Origin: Lactarius indigo
Taxonomy: Eukaryota; Basidiomycota; Agaricomycetes; Russulales; Russulaceae
NCBI GenBank assembly: GCA_025766275.1
Contig: JAFKAC010000105.1
Location: 1 to 64,000, forward strand
Direction: 5' to 3'
DNA: 64,000 nucleotides
Shown here piece after piece: positions 41,718-52,746 of this stretch. Within the stretch, counting starts at the first letter, position 1. The number at the start of each line of letters is the position of its first letter. The notes below the pieces were generated by a model, which ran no database searches, was not told the origin of the DNA, and was given only the letters and a program-made list of their open reading frames with translations. The position numbers were made by a program, and so were the translations under genes.

Positions 41718-44602
41718 ATGTTGCAAGTTCCGCTGGAGCATCCCATTACCCTTTACAACATAGATGGGACGCTCAATGAAGCCGGCAGTATCACCCACAA
41801 AGTAACACTCGTTCTTAAAGTTGGTCCTAGTGCAGAAAAGTTCGATTTTATGGTCACTTCACTAGGCCCAGAACGAGTTATATTGGGGCTGCCTTGGCTT
41901 AGACATAGGAACCCGCACATAGACTGGCAGGAAGGCACAATGCGTCTCAACTCCAGCGCTGAAATAGCTGCACCGGAGATAGAGATAGAGGTGACGCGCA
42001 TTATGGCGAACCGTATGGAACGCCGCCGTCTCCTTGCGGAGAAAGTGTTGGACACAGTCTCTGACGAAGTTTTCTGTTTGGCCGGTTTCACGTACTCTCA
42101 GCAGATTGCCGAGAAAGCGATAACCTCCAAACCTAAGAAAACTTTCGAAGAAATGGTTCCTGAACACTATCGTGACTTCGCAAAAGTCTTCTCTGAGGAA
42201 GAATCCCAGAGACTCCCTGAGCATCAGCCATGGGACCACGCTATAGACCTAGAACCAGATGCAGTCAAGCACTGGAAGGTCAAAACGTACCCCATGTCAC
42301 CAAGCGAGCAAGTGGAATTGGACAAATTCTTAGATGAACATATAGGAAAAGGATATTTAGTGCCATCCAAGTCACCTATGGCGTCTCCTGTATTCTTCAT
42401 TAAGAAAAAGGACGGCAAGCTCCGTCTGGTCCAAGACTATCGGCGTCTTAACAAAATTACCATTAAGAACCGATATCCACTTCCACTCGCTGCCGATATT
42501 ATTAATAGGCTTAAGGGAGCTCAATACTTCACCAAATTCAACGTTCGGTGGGGATATCACAATATCCGCATCAAAGAAGGCGATGAATGGAAAGGTGCCA
42601 TTGTCACCAACAGGGGTCTATATGAACCAAAAGTCATGTACTTCGGCATGACCAATAGCCCCGCTACTTTCCAAGCCTTGATGAACGCCGTATTTGCTGA
42701 TCTTATCGCACAAGGAGAGGTCGCCGTATATATGGATGATATCCTCATCTATAGCAATAACCTTAAACACCATCGCAAAGTAGTACGCGAAGTGTTGACA
42801 CGGTTAGAGCAATACGACCTCTATCTCAAACCTGAGAAGTGCGATTTCGAGAAGCAAGAAATGGAGTATCTTGGGATGATCATCCGTCCCGGAGAAGTGC
42901 AGATGGACCCTGGCAAGGTCTCTGCAGTAAAGGAGTGGCCAACCCCAACTACGCTCAAAGAAGTAAGAGCATTTATTGGGTTCGCCAATTTCTATAGAAG
43001 GTTCATTAAGGACTTCGCGGCTATTGCCCGACCCCTTCATGACCTGACTAAGAAAGACACTCCTTGGATCTGGCAGTCTGAACAGCAGAAAGCCTTTGAC
43101 CTGTTGAAGGAACGTTTCGTACAAGAACCTATTCTTAAGGTTTATGATCCAAACCTCCCAACTAGAGTTGAGGTTGACGCTTCTGGATTTGCTACTGGCG
43201 GTATTCTAACTCAGAAATACCCGGACGGTCTCTGGCACCCTATTGCGTATCGTTCACAGTCTATGAGCAAAGAAGAACGCAATTATGAGATTTACGACAG
43301 AGAAATGCTCGGCTTAATCCGCGCCTTAGAGGACTGGAGACACTTCCTCGAAGGCATCTCTTTCGAAGTGATCACCGACCATAAGAATATGGAATGGTGG
43401 GCAACCATGAAAGACTTAAATAGGCGCCAAGCTCAATGGGCCCTATTCTTAAGTCAGTTTGCCTTCAAAATCACTTATAAGAAAGGAGAATCTATGCAAG
43501 CCGATGCATTAAGTCGTTTCTCACGAGACCAAGTCCGAGACTCTGAAGACAACCGCCAGATTCAGGTGTTAAAACCTGAGCACTTCCTCACTGCCGCTAA
43601 AGCGCATTTCGTCCCTGAAATAGACTCCCTAGGGAGCCGTATTAAGCTCGCATCTATAAGAGAGGCTGAAGTTATAGAAGGTCTTAAAAGCATTTCAAAG
43701 ACCGCTCCTAGAGCCCTCACAGATGGCGTCTTAATGTGGGAAGAAGAAGATGGCTTCGTTTACCACCGGGGAAAACTATACGTCCCAAATGATCGTGCCC
43801 TTCGCAGAGACGTGGTAAAGTCTTGCCACGATTCGGTCACGACAGGACACCCGGGAAAGAACGGAACCATAGAGCTAGTCAGTCGCTACTATTGGTGGCC
43901 ACGCATGTCAGGCTTCATTGCCTCATACGTAGAAGGATGTGATCGATGCCAACGCTACCGCAAAGATCTACACCCCAAAGCAACTATTCAGCCGCAAGAA
44001 GTTCCTGAAGGACCATGGCAGATAGTCGGGATCGATCTAATCGGTCCACTGCCCATGTCACGTGGGAAAGATATGATCTTGAATGTCGTAGATCATTACA
44101 CCAAACAGATTCATCTGTTCCCTGTGACTTCTCAGATTACGGCTGATGGGGTGGCCTCCATCTACTTTGAGCAAGTCTTCCCTCTGCATGGGATCCCCCG
44201 CAAAGTCATAAGCGATAGGGGACCCCAATTTGCAGCGCGAAGTATGCGTGCCCTGTATAAGCGACTTGGAATAGATGCAGGTCTTACTACAGCCTATCAC
44301 CCTCAAGCTAATGGACAGGTCGAGCGCAAAAATCAAGAAGTTGAAACATATTTGCGCATGTTCATTAGTAAGAGACAGGATGACTGGGCAGACCTGCTTC
44401 CTACAGCAGAATTCGTAGTCAATAGTAGACTCAACTCAGCCACAGGTCATACCCCCTTTGAGCTACTATACGGCTTTACGCCTGACTTCACTATTCCTGC
44501 TGGTAGACCTACGGGTATTCCACTGCTCGATAAGCGCCTTCAGCATTTAGTTTCCGCTCGCAAGGATGCAGAGGCGGCTCTACGCCTAAGTAAGAGGCGA
44601 AT

Positions 44603-45346
44603 TGTCACGCCTCTGCGGGGGCGTGTGTCGTTCTGTAACAGATCCTGCCTGAGGCAAAGGACTCTGAGTTGGATCCCCACTGAGTGGGAGGACTCCTAAG
44701 GTCTTCTGTAACAGCCCCTGTACTAAGGTGGCTGAGTCTGCGACAATCCCCCTATGCTAAGGTGGGAAAGGTCCGTCTGTAACAGCCCCTTGTGCTAAGG
44801 TGACTGAGTCTGTAGCAATGGACGAGCGCGAAGGCCTAAGTCCAAAGGTCACGTGTCACTGGGCTGACCAGTAAGACAAGAAGAGGGTAAGAGCGAAGTC
44901 AAGGGGGAGCCTGCACAGAGGCTGAGAGGGGAATGACCCAAAGGAGATGAGGGTCAAGGGTCAGAGGTCCTGGGTCAAGGGCTTGAGTGCTGAAGGGACT
45001 GAGGCACTCAAGGAGTCAATGGAGATACAACGCAGATAGTTGATTAAGCCAAAGCTAAGGAGCTAAGGCGCACTACAGGGTTCCTTATATAGTACAGGAT
45101 TGCGCCTGAGCGCATAGTGCTACTGGTTGCTATAGATAGAGTAGATGTGCTGGCAAGATGGTGTCAACATCGCACAAGATGGTGTTATGCCAGCAAGGCA
45201 GAAGAAGAGCGAACAAGAATAGCACAGAAGGTGCTAGAATGATTAGATAAAGAGAAGTATGGTCTAGAAAGGTAACTACCAAGAAGGGGAACAGAGATGA
45301 GTCAGATAAGGTAGAGAGGGCAGGATGGGGGGAGAGGTTCATGACA
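44603..45346 (+). repeat. LTR-C solo LTR in Gypsy-2 pol
   Basis: 744 bp, TGTCACGCCTCTG ... GTTCATGACA, exact target duplication CGAAT (44,598-44,602; 45,347-45,351). The youngest layer of the nest. Confidence 0.92.
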
Positions 45347-45916
45347 CGAATGCAGGTAGACGTTGAACAAAGGACTAAGCCGTATTCCTTCAACGTCGGG
45401 GATAAAGTCTGGTTGCAAGCTAAGCAAATAAAGATACATCAACAGTCGTCCAAACTGGGACCAAAACAATTAGGCCCATTTGAAGTCACTAAAGTCATAA
45501 GTGACGTCGACTACAAACTTGCACTACCCCCTGCATTACGGATCCATGATGTATTTCATGTAGACCGTCTCTCTCCTTACAAAGGAAACAAAGTCAATGG
45601 GCTCACGCCTCCACCACCCGATCCAATAACGGTCGAGGGAGAAGAAGAGTATGAAGTTGACCACATAAGAGATTCTAAACTCTTTGGTCGTACTCTCAAG
45701 TACCTCGTCCGTTGGAAAGGATATGGTGAGGGTGAGGACACTTGGGAACCGGCTAAAAATCTAGCACATGCCCCTGATGCGGTTAAGGAATTCCATTCCT
45801 CAAACCCGGGCGCGCCTAGAAAAATAGCGGCTCTCATTTATGCGTCCTTACCTTGGCAGGCTCATCATGTGGATACATTGGCCAACGCGGACGTCGACCC
45901 TTAAGGAGGGGGGTAA

Positions 45917-46689
45917 TGTCACGGACGCTCTATTTTCGCCTTATTTTTCTGTATTTTTACGGATTTATTTGGTGGAGATACGGGACTCCAACGTTGTGTC
46001 AAATATCCAAGTCCTTATCACTAGATATGATAAGATGGTTAGTCACATGATGCCAAACATGTGCACCCACAAGCACGTGACCCTGGGATAGTAACTTCCT
46101 TATCGGATGTTACCTCTTTAGGTCACCTTCCACATTAGTATAGTAGTTTCTCATTGGACGATAAGCAGGGAACATTCTAGATAGTTCTAGACTACGTTGT
46201 CATAGGGTTGTGACTCATAGATAAGGACACGTCATTGTTCTGTCAGCGTTAATGACTGTGCATCAGTCAGCACAATAGATAACGCTATTATTAGACACGA
46301 CGCGTCAGCGTCTGACTCATTACTATTACAATACCTTTAGTAACAAGGTTCCGTAGTAATTCGAACTCAGCCGCAGCATAGTATATAAACCCTCATGTAG
46401 CGTCCTGAGTGGAACCAACTTGTCCTCTTGGTTCTCCACTCAGGTGTGTATTCCTTTTGTACCTCCCTTACTTCTCCAATGTTAACTTGTCCTCTTGGTT
46501 CTCCACTCAGCGTGCCACTGCGTGATCACTTTGCCTTTGACCTTGTATAAAGGTCTCACGTGTGCATACTCTCCGCAGTGACTGTACGTTCGGCGCGTGA
46601 CTTGTCTCCACGCTAGGCTTAGGTGTGCTACTAGTTCAGTTCACTTACCTTCTCTTGGTCTAGTTGTCGCGATAAGTCATACCGCTACA
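45917..46689 (+). repeat. Gypsy-2 3' LTR
   Basis: 773 bp. The only difference seen from the 5' LTR is CTCCACGC here against CTCCGCGC there. Confidence 0.93.
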
Positions 46690-48596
46690 CCACCCTTGTA
46701 CTAGTGTCACACCTCTGTATAGTATAAGTAGTAGTGCTTGTATGCTCCTGGTCCACATCAGTTCTCTCACTGCTGTGTGCCAGGTATGTTCTCTCCACTG
46801 TAATACCAACATCAGTTCTCTCACTGCTGTGTGCCAGACTTCACCTCTGCTTCACTCTGCTAGACTTCCCTGTTGCTGCTTCCAGCAACCCTGACCTATC
46901 TCACCACAGTCTTCTTGTCACTGTGAGTATGTCCTCCTTGTGTGCTGTTCATCAGCTTGAATACCTCCTTTCCAGTAGAAGCTCAAGCCCTCTGTTGTCA
47001 CAGATTGAACCTCTGCCCATACAAGCTCCAAAACTTTGAGTGCAAGGCATCCTGAGCACCATGCGTTGAAGTCACTTTTATTCTTCTTCAAGTTGTATAA
47101 GTTGTTGTCAGTAACAAAATAGTCCCAGCACCAGTGTTTGCGGGTCATAGTTGCTGCAGGGTGTGTATCAAGGGAGGGATACAAACATGGTGTCTTCACC
47201 AAATGAAATTCTACTAGTGATTTAGGTTACGGGATTCAAGGCAGGATTCGTCAATGTATTTATTTGAGACATTTGATTTATTGGTCAGACCCTAGTGACC
47301 AGCCACAGACCACATGGTCTAGATTTACTGACCACCGACCACCGACCATTGTCGACCTTGGTCACTCTGACCTTGACAACACTGGTGGCAGATGACAGCC
47401 CAGTTGGATCAGCACTGAGTGCAGCAACTCCCAAGGTCTTCTGTAACAGCCCCTGTATGTGAGGTAGCTGAGTCTTATGGCAATCCCCCTATGCTGAGGT
47501 GGGAAATGTCTTCAAGGGGCTGCTAGGGCTTGTTACCTAAGTCAGCAAGGTTGGACACTGGACAAGCTTGCTAGCCTAAGTCCAAGAGTCAGAGTTGATT
47601 GGCAATGGACAAGTGCAAAGGCCTAAGTCCAAAGGTTACATGCCACTTGGCTGACCAGTGAGGCAGGAAGGGGGGGTGAGAGCAAAGTCAAGGGGAAGCC
47701 TGCACAGAGGCTAAGAGGAGAATGACCCAAAGGGGATAAGGATCAAGGGTCAAGGGTTTAGGGTCAAGGGCTTGAGTGCTGAAGGAACTGAGGCACTCAA
47801 GGAGACAATGGGAGATACAACACAGATAGTTGATTAAGCCAAAGCTAAGGAGCTAAGGAGCACTACAGAGATCCTTATATAGTACAGGGTTGCACCTAAG
47901 TGCATAATGCTACTGGTTGCTATAGATAGGATAAGTGCCTAGCAAGACAATATGCTAGTAGAGCAAAGCGCCAGCAAGATGCCAGCAAAGCAGAAGAACT
48001 TAAGAAAGAGTAAGAATAGCACAGAAGGTGCTAGAATGATTAGATAAAGGGGAAACATGGGTTCAAGAAGATAACTACCAAGAAAGGGAATGGAGATGGA
48101 TTAGATGAGATAAGGATGAAAAGGAAAGTTAGCAGGGGAGTTCATGACAGTGAACTTCAGTTTGTGGCTATCAGCTATGCAGAGCTCAATGTTACTAACA
48201 CCTGTGGTGTAGACAGCAGACCCCCTCAGGCCTTTGACAGGGTACCAGGAATGCTCTTCAGGATTTTAAAGTTGGATGCTTTAGGGGATATGTGGCAGGT
48301 TGCCCCAGTGTCAAGGATGAAGGGTAGGTCTGACTGCATGATTGTGGAGTGACCAGCTGTGTATGCAGTTGAAATTGACTCCAGCCCTTTGCAGTTGTCC
48401 TTGTGCTCATCCCAATTAATAAATGTGTGGGCATTGTCTGTGGTAGCAAGTATGGTGAGGTACTCCTCATCATAGTCCTGCAAGGGAACATTTCTGTGAT
48501 TACCCAGTATGACTGCAAGCACAGTATTAGTAGTGGCAGTGATGGGTTGCTGCAGAGCCAGGACAGGTGAAGTATCTAGTACCATCAGGTACCAAT

Positions 48597-48940
48597 GTTA
48601 GTGATGGGAAAGTTCAGTTCAGTTCAGTTCAGTGCCCTTTTTGGCTGAACCCTGAACCAAACCATCAGTTCAGTTCAGGTATATGGCTGAACCCTTGAAC
48701 CGAACCCTCAGTTCAGGTTCAGATAGGTTCAGTTCAGTTCAGGGAGGGTCTGAACCTGAACTGAACTGGAATGAGAAATAGTGAAGAATTTGCTTACATA
48801 ATCACAGCAAATGTGCGGAGTCACCAGGTAAGTGTACTGCAAAAGGCATAACTTAGCACTTTTGTAGTAGAAGCCCAGAAAAACAATCTAATTCTGTGTT
48901 TAAATCTATGTAGAACTATTACTACTAAGTCATGTGAGGC
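48597..48940. repeat. TTCAG/TGAAC-rich repeat, probable hAT end
   Basis: From TAGTGATGGGAAAG onward there are many AGTTC/GAACC units, direct and inverted, until about 48,775. A TAGTGATGGG start with dense subterminal repeats suits the end of a hAT element, and the hAT transposase fossil begins just after it. The matching opposite end was not found. Confidence 0.45.
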
Positions 48941-51020
48941 TACTATATGTCTTTGGCATCACTGTCAACACTGCTCTCTAAAGACCTTCCAATGGCTTGT
49001 GTAGTGGCTGAGATGTGCCTATTTCTATATCCACTCTTAAGAAGTTGAAGACCTTCAAACATCTCTGGCTGCAATCTATTTCTTAGCAAGGAGTCAGTAA
49101 TACCTCCACTGCTAAAAGCACGCTCAGACAGAGTTGCTGAACCTTGGATTGCAAGGTAGTCTCTTGCAATCCATCTTAAGGTTGGGTACCTGGTGTCACA
49201 CTGTTTCTGTTGTGTAAGGATATGTGCACTCAAAATAAAGAAGCGACTCACCCCCCACCAACCAATTATATCAGCCATGGTTTTGGCCCCAGCCTTGAGG
49301 TATTGTTGAAGTTCTTCATGAGGGCCACCAGTGGTGTCATGTTGCTGTTGAAATGCCTGAACAGCACTGAAAAGGAAGGAACCACCATAGTGAAACAGTG
49401 GTTCCTTCCCTTTGCTGCCTTTGGTTATTGTGGTTGTTGGTGCAGGCATAACATAATACCTATCGAACTAAGTGTTGTCAGTACAATAGACTCTAATATA
49501 ATTGAGCGTCACACAAAGTGTGCACAGATTCTGGTTGGGGACAACTTACTACTTCATTGAGCTGTCTCATGCCAGTGGGCTTCAGAAATATATGTCCTTG
49601 AAGTTGGGATCAAGAACTAGCAACAAGTTAGCATATGGCCCTAAAGTGACAAAGCACAAGAGGGAGAACACGTACCAAGACAAATAAAGTATGCAGCTGA
49701 TGTGCTGCTGGCACGGCCATACCATTTGTGGAGGCTTGCAAGGCCTTCATTGAGCGCATTTGTCAGTCTTTGGTGCTTGGGATGGGTGGCCATTGTTTCC
49801 CAACACTTGATGAGGAATTTGAAGGCTGGTATGATCCACCAGACAGTAGGTGCACAATCACTTGAGAACGTCTGCTGGACATTTGACAGCTCCTAGATAA
49901 TGTGAGTGAGGTCCAAGAACTGTCTGAAACAAGTCAGGGAGCTTACCCTCAGCACGTCCCTAATATCCTCAAGATACTCCCAATCCTTCTGAGTCAAGTG
50001 GAAGTCTGCATAGTAGCGTTGGTTGGAGAGGTTCGGCACAACATCACTTGCATCAGCAAGGAGAATAAATTGGGTAATTGCCTATTGAGAACTGTAAGTC
50101 ACAGCTCAATATAATAATAAAATCCCTTTACACACCGTCCTGAGTTTGATAAAACATTCCAGGCACTGGAACATTGATCCCCAGCAAGTGCAAACCCATT
50201 GAATTAGCTCAAGCAGGGTGAGCCCAACTTGACTGCAGGTTGCACAAAAAAAGGCCTGTGCTTGCAGCGAGTCACAAATCTGCTTCACAAGGGTGATTGC
50301 TTTTCCAAGTGAATCACCCAAGTCGATGCCTTCATCTTTGTCTTCATTGTCTGAGGCAAAATCTTCTTCTTCGGAGGTGGGATCAGTGCTGAAGGTACCA
50401 GGCTTCTTGCCAAAATGTGGTGTGATAGTCTGGATAAAGTGCTTGGCCATGAGATGAAGAGCATGCTCCATGCACCTATGTCACATTAGAGCAAAACATT
50501 TCAGACACACAATCACTCACAACATGTCATGGTATTTGGCAGTCCAATCAGTTTCAGTTGATGGGCTGTTCTGGAGTACCCAAAGCATGGTACGATTCAC
50601 AGCTGTGCCATCACTCATAAACCAGCCAACCTATAGAACAGAACAATTAGTGCGGTGAAATATCTAGGGCAATGAAAATCATACTTTGTCACATAGGTTG
50701 TAGCTATCTAAAGTCCAGGCTATAATATCCCCCATGTTCTTACCAGTATGTCTTCCCTCAATCTCCTGGAAGATGAGCTGTTCCGACTTCATCTCCCATG
50801 CACTTGGGAGGTTGGCAGGCGCATCTACATAGTGTGCTGTAATAGATAAGTATGGGTCACCTGGTGATGAGGTCCATGTGTTGAAGGTAAAAGAAACCTT
50901 GGAGGGGAGCTTCTTCAGGTTCTCGCAAACCCTTTTCTCCATAGTTTTGACATGCCAAAGTACCTCTGCACAAAGGGTGTGGTGATGTGGGATGTCCCAC
51001 TCTGAAAGAGATGGCCGGCA

Positions 51021-51524
51021 TGTTACAGTACGGACTGATTGACTCATCACACACGACTCATGGCTGGTTATGACTATGGCCTGGTATCAGTATTAGTCAT
51101 GGACTTTTACATCGTATCAGTCAGCATAGTAGTTTGCATGTGATTGTGACTCATGTATGACTCATTCCTAGGGTAGCGGTATTAGGGTTTGAGCTAGTTA
51201 CTCTATTGGCTACTTAACATTCCAGTGGCACTTTAAAGCCCGTGTGTATCTGTATAAATAATCACGTTAGAAGACCAAGGATCCCCATCTTGGTTTCAAT
51301 CCACCATCTCAACTTGTCTCCTGTCTGCCTTAGTCTCCGACTAAGTGTGCCTCCACTTCTATCCACCAAGGGATAGTTCTTCTTTACCTTTGCTGCAGCG
51401 TGTGCCTATAGTGCCCCTGTTCAGTTTGTGTTGGGTTGACATGTGATCCCCATTCGCCATACTTTGCTAAGTCATTTACACCCTTCAAGAGTCCAAGTCG
51501 GACTAACGCTGGTGGAGCGTAACA
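51021..51524 (+). repeat. LTR-D solo LTR in hAT-2 (Gypsy-4 family)
   Basis: 504 bp, TGTTACAGTACGG ... GAGCGTAACA, same family as the Gypsy-4 LTR. A 4-bp GGCA duplication flanks it, and removing it restores the transposase frame (LKFC | RPSLSEW). TATAAATA lies 34 bases before ATCTTGG, as in Gypsy-1. Confidence 0.85.
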
Positions 51525-52146
51525 GGCAGAACTTGAGGAGGCAGTGAAAACTCTCACTCTCAATCAAACAGAAAGCCTAGAGATGTGAAAAGATATCAGA
51601 ACGCGTGAACACTGACATATGGTCCCACTTACCTCATCTTCACAAACAACAACCTTGACAATGTGGTCTAGAAGCCCTGCAGTTGTAAACATGGGGACCT
51701 TAGGCTCATACATAACAACACCATCAAGAGATGTTTGACTGGGGCAGATTGAATCAGCGAGGCAACTCAAAAAAAAAAAAAAAAAAACTTACCCATCACT
51801 TGAGTCAGCCAGTGTGCAAAAAAGTGCACAAGGATTTGGCTTGATACCAACTGCCTTGCAGTGCTGGCGATAAATTTGTGCATGGTGCCTCACAATGTGC
51901 ATCCATAGCGAACTTGTACTTCTGGTCAAAAAGCATGACATGCACTTGATCAACATGTTTTTCCTTCACACATATCCAGTTAGCAAAAGAAAAAGTGAGA
52001 AGAAGTAAAGACTTACTGACATATCTTGCACCAATGGCCATCCAGAATCTTCCCTGTGTCTGGATGGATGAAGTTTTTCTGTCAATAGAATATCAGAAGT
52101 ATGTTGGTGGTGGCACACCTTTCTTGGGAGAAGGTCATAGCCTGAG

Positions 52147-52728
52147 TGTTACGATTTTCTGTTCTCGCCTTATTCCATTCTTCGGACTCGTTCTTTCCTT
52201 TTTCCATTTCATCCCTTCCCCACACTACGAGCCCTGTATGACTACGCGGACGATATGTTTACCCGGTTCCTATCACGCGCTTTGCTTATCGTTGTTATCT
52301 TTTGATAAAGTTCGACATGTGCTAGTTTCCGTTCACTTCCTGATCACACGCGAGTCCGCGTGATTCTCCTTTGTCCTTGATCCAGATATCCCTTTGTCCC
52401 CAGTATGACCCACCTTTGTTCCCCGATAGGGAATGGCGTTATTCCCCTTTTTGTCCAGTACGATACGACGAGTATTTAAGCCTAGCACTACCTAGCTTGT
52501 ACGGTAGACTAGACTTCTTGTGTAATAACTACACTTGACACAGAGTCTCTCGACCCCTTGACCTTTGCTAGGCCTTCGTGTCTTAGCCATCCTCTATAGT
52601 CCAAGTGGTATACGCCCTTGTGACTCTTGTGCACCATTATATCTGAAGTTGAGCCTTTGAGCTTAGACTACCGTTTACCTAACTGACTTGGTACAGGTCG
52701 TACCCAACGCCCCTGTAGTGGCGTTACA
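52147..52728 (+). repeat. Gypsy-3 5' LTR
   Basis: 582 bp, TGTTACGATT ... GGCGTTACA. TATTTAAG at 52,473; self-primer AGACTAGACTT at 52,506-52,516, 33 bases downstream. Confidence 0.93.
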
Positions 52729-52730
52729 TT

Positions 52731-52741
52731 AAGTCTAGTCT
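52731..52741 (+). other. Gypsy-3 self-primer binding site
   Basis: AAGTCTAGTCT, two bases inside the 5' LTR, exactly complementary over 11 nt to AGACTAGACTT in the LTR. Confidence 0.78.
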
Positions 52742-52746
52742 CCACA

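Larger units (their letters stand above)
40205..45904 (+). pseudogene. Gypsy-2 Pol, interrupted by two insertions
   Basis: Protease motif MVDSGATSLFLDKKYAD up to 40,438; after a 1.28-kb insert the frame resumes at 41,718 with the rest of protease (NIDGTLNEAGSI). RT follows (YMDD near 42,735), then RNase H (EVDASGFATGGIL), integrase (HPGKNGTIEL, CDRCQR, VISDRGPQF, GQVERKNQ) up to 44,602. A solo LTR-C then separates it from the C-terminal part (45,352-45,904) with SFNVGDKVWL and the chromodomain (EYEVDHIRDS ... LVRWKGYGEGEDTWEP). Removal of LTR-C restores the frame (KRR | MQVDVEQ). In the RT core the usual KLDVRWGY reads KFNVRWGY, replacing the first catalytic Asp. The protein cannot be made as it stands. 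Confidence 0.9.
36651..46689 (+). mobile_element. Gypsy-2: chromodomain Ty3/gypsy retrotransposon with two insertions
   Basis: Inserted in LTR-A with exact duplication CCACC (36,646-36,650; 46,690-46,694). LTRs are 773 bp each and differ at a single CpG. Internal region: long leader, gag, pol in the -1 frame, chromodomain, polypurine tract (AAGGAGGGGGG) just before the 3' LTR. Pol is interrupted by a 1.28-kb insert in the protease and a solo LTR-C near the integrase end. Unlike Gypsy-1 and -3 it has no coding module after the chromodomain. Confidence 0.94.
36308..46954 (+). repeat. LTR-A solo LTR with leader duplication, split by Gypsy-2
   Basis: Left part 36,308-36,650, right part 46,695-46,954. 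Exact target duplication GCTTG (36,303-36,307; 46,955-46,959) in the hAT element. The right part holds the intron-like duplicated unit at 46,784-46,837 (GTATGT ... GTGCCAG). Confidence 0.88.
35928..47384 (+). mobile_element. Non-autonomous hAT transposon (about 0.8 kb without nested insertions)
   Basis: Terminal inverted repeats CAGTGTTGTCA ... TGACAACACTG and an exact 8-bp target duplication GTGGCAGA (35,920-35,927; 47,385-47,392), the hAT hallmark. Subterminal GACC/GGTC motifs recur near both ends. Without the nested LTR-A/Gypsy-2 it has about 805 bp and no transposase frame. Orientation is arbitrary. Confidence 0.9.
35872..48149 (+). repeat. LTR-C solo LTR, outer shell of the nest
   Basis: Left part 35,872-35,927 (TGTCACACCTCTG), right part 47,393-48,149 (ends GTTCATGACA). 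Target duplication GTGAG / GTGAA (35,867-35,871; 48,150-48,154), one CpG-independent change. It is inserted in the Copia-2 protease-integrase region and interrupted by a hAT element. Confidence 0.8.
34945..48590 (-). pseudogene. Copia-2: decayed copia Pol fossil, split by the 12.3-kb LTR-C/hAT/LTR-A/Gypsy-2 nest
   Basis: The right piece (48,155-48,590) carries the protease (PFILDTGATCHISP) and runs to SHKLKF. The left piece (35,866 down to 34,945) resumes with TDVLYILDSAV, then the integrase zinc site (WHHHLGHCNAY ... CDHCMLRKQ), the D in LVSDNGKF, and ends near GKTPYELWF, where the tRNA-like sequence follows. The two pieces join in frame across the LTR-C target site. Several stops and frame changes show it is old. 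No LTR of this element was identified. Confidence 0.8.
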
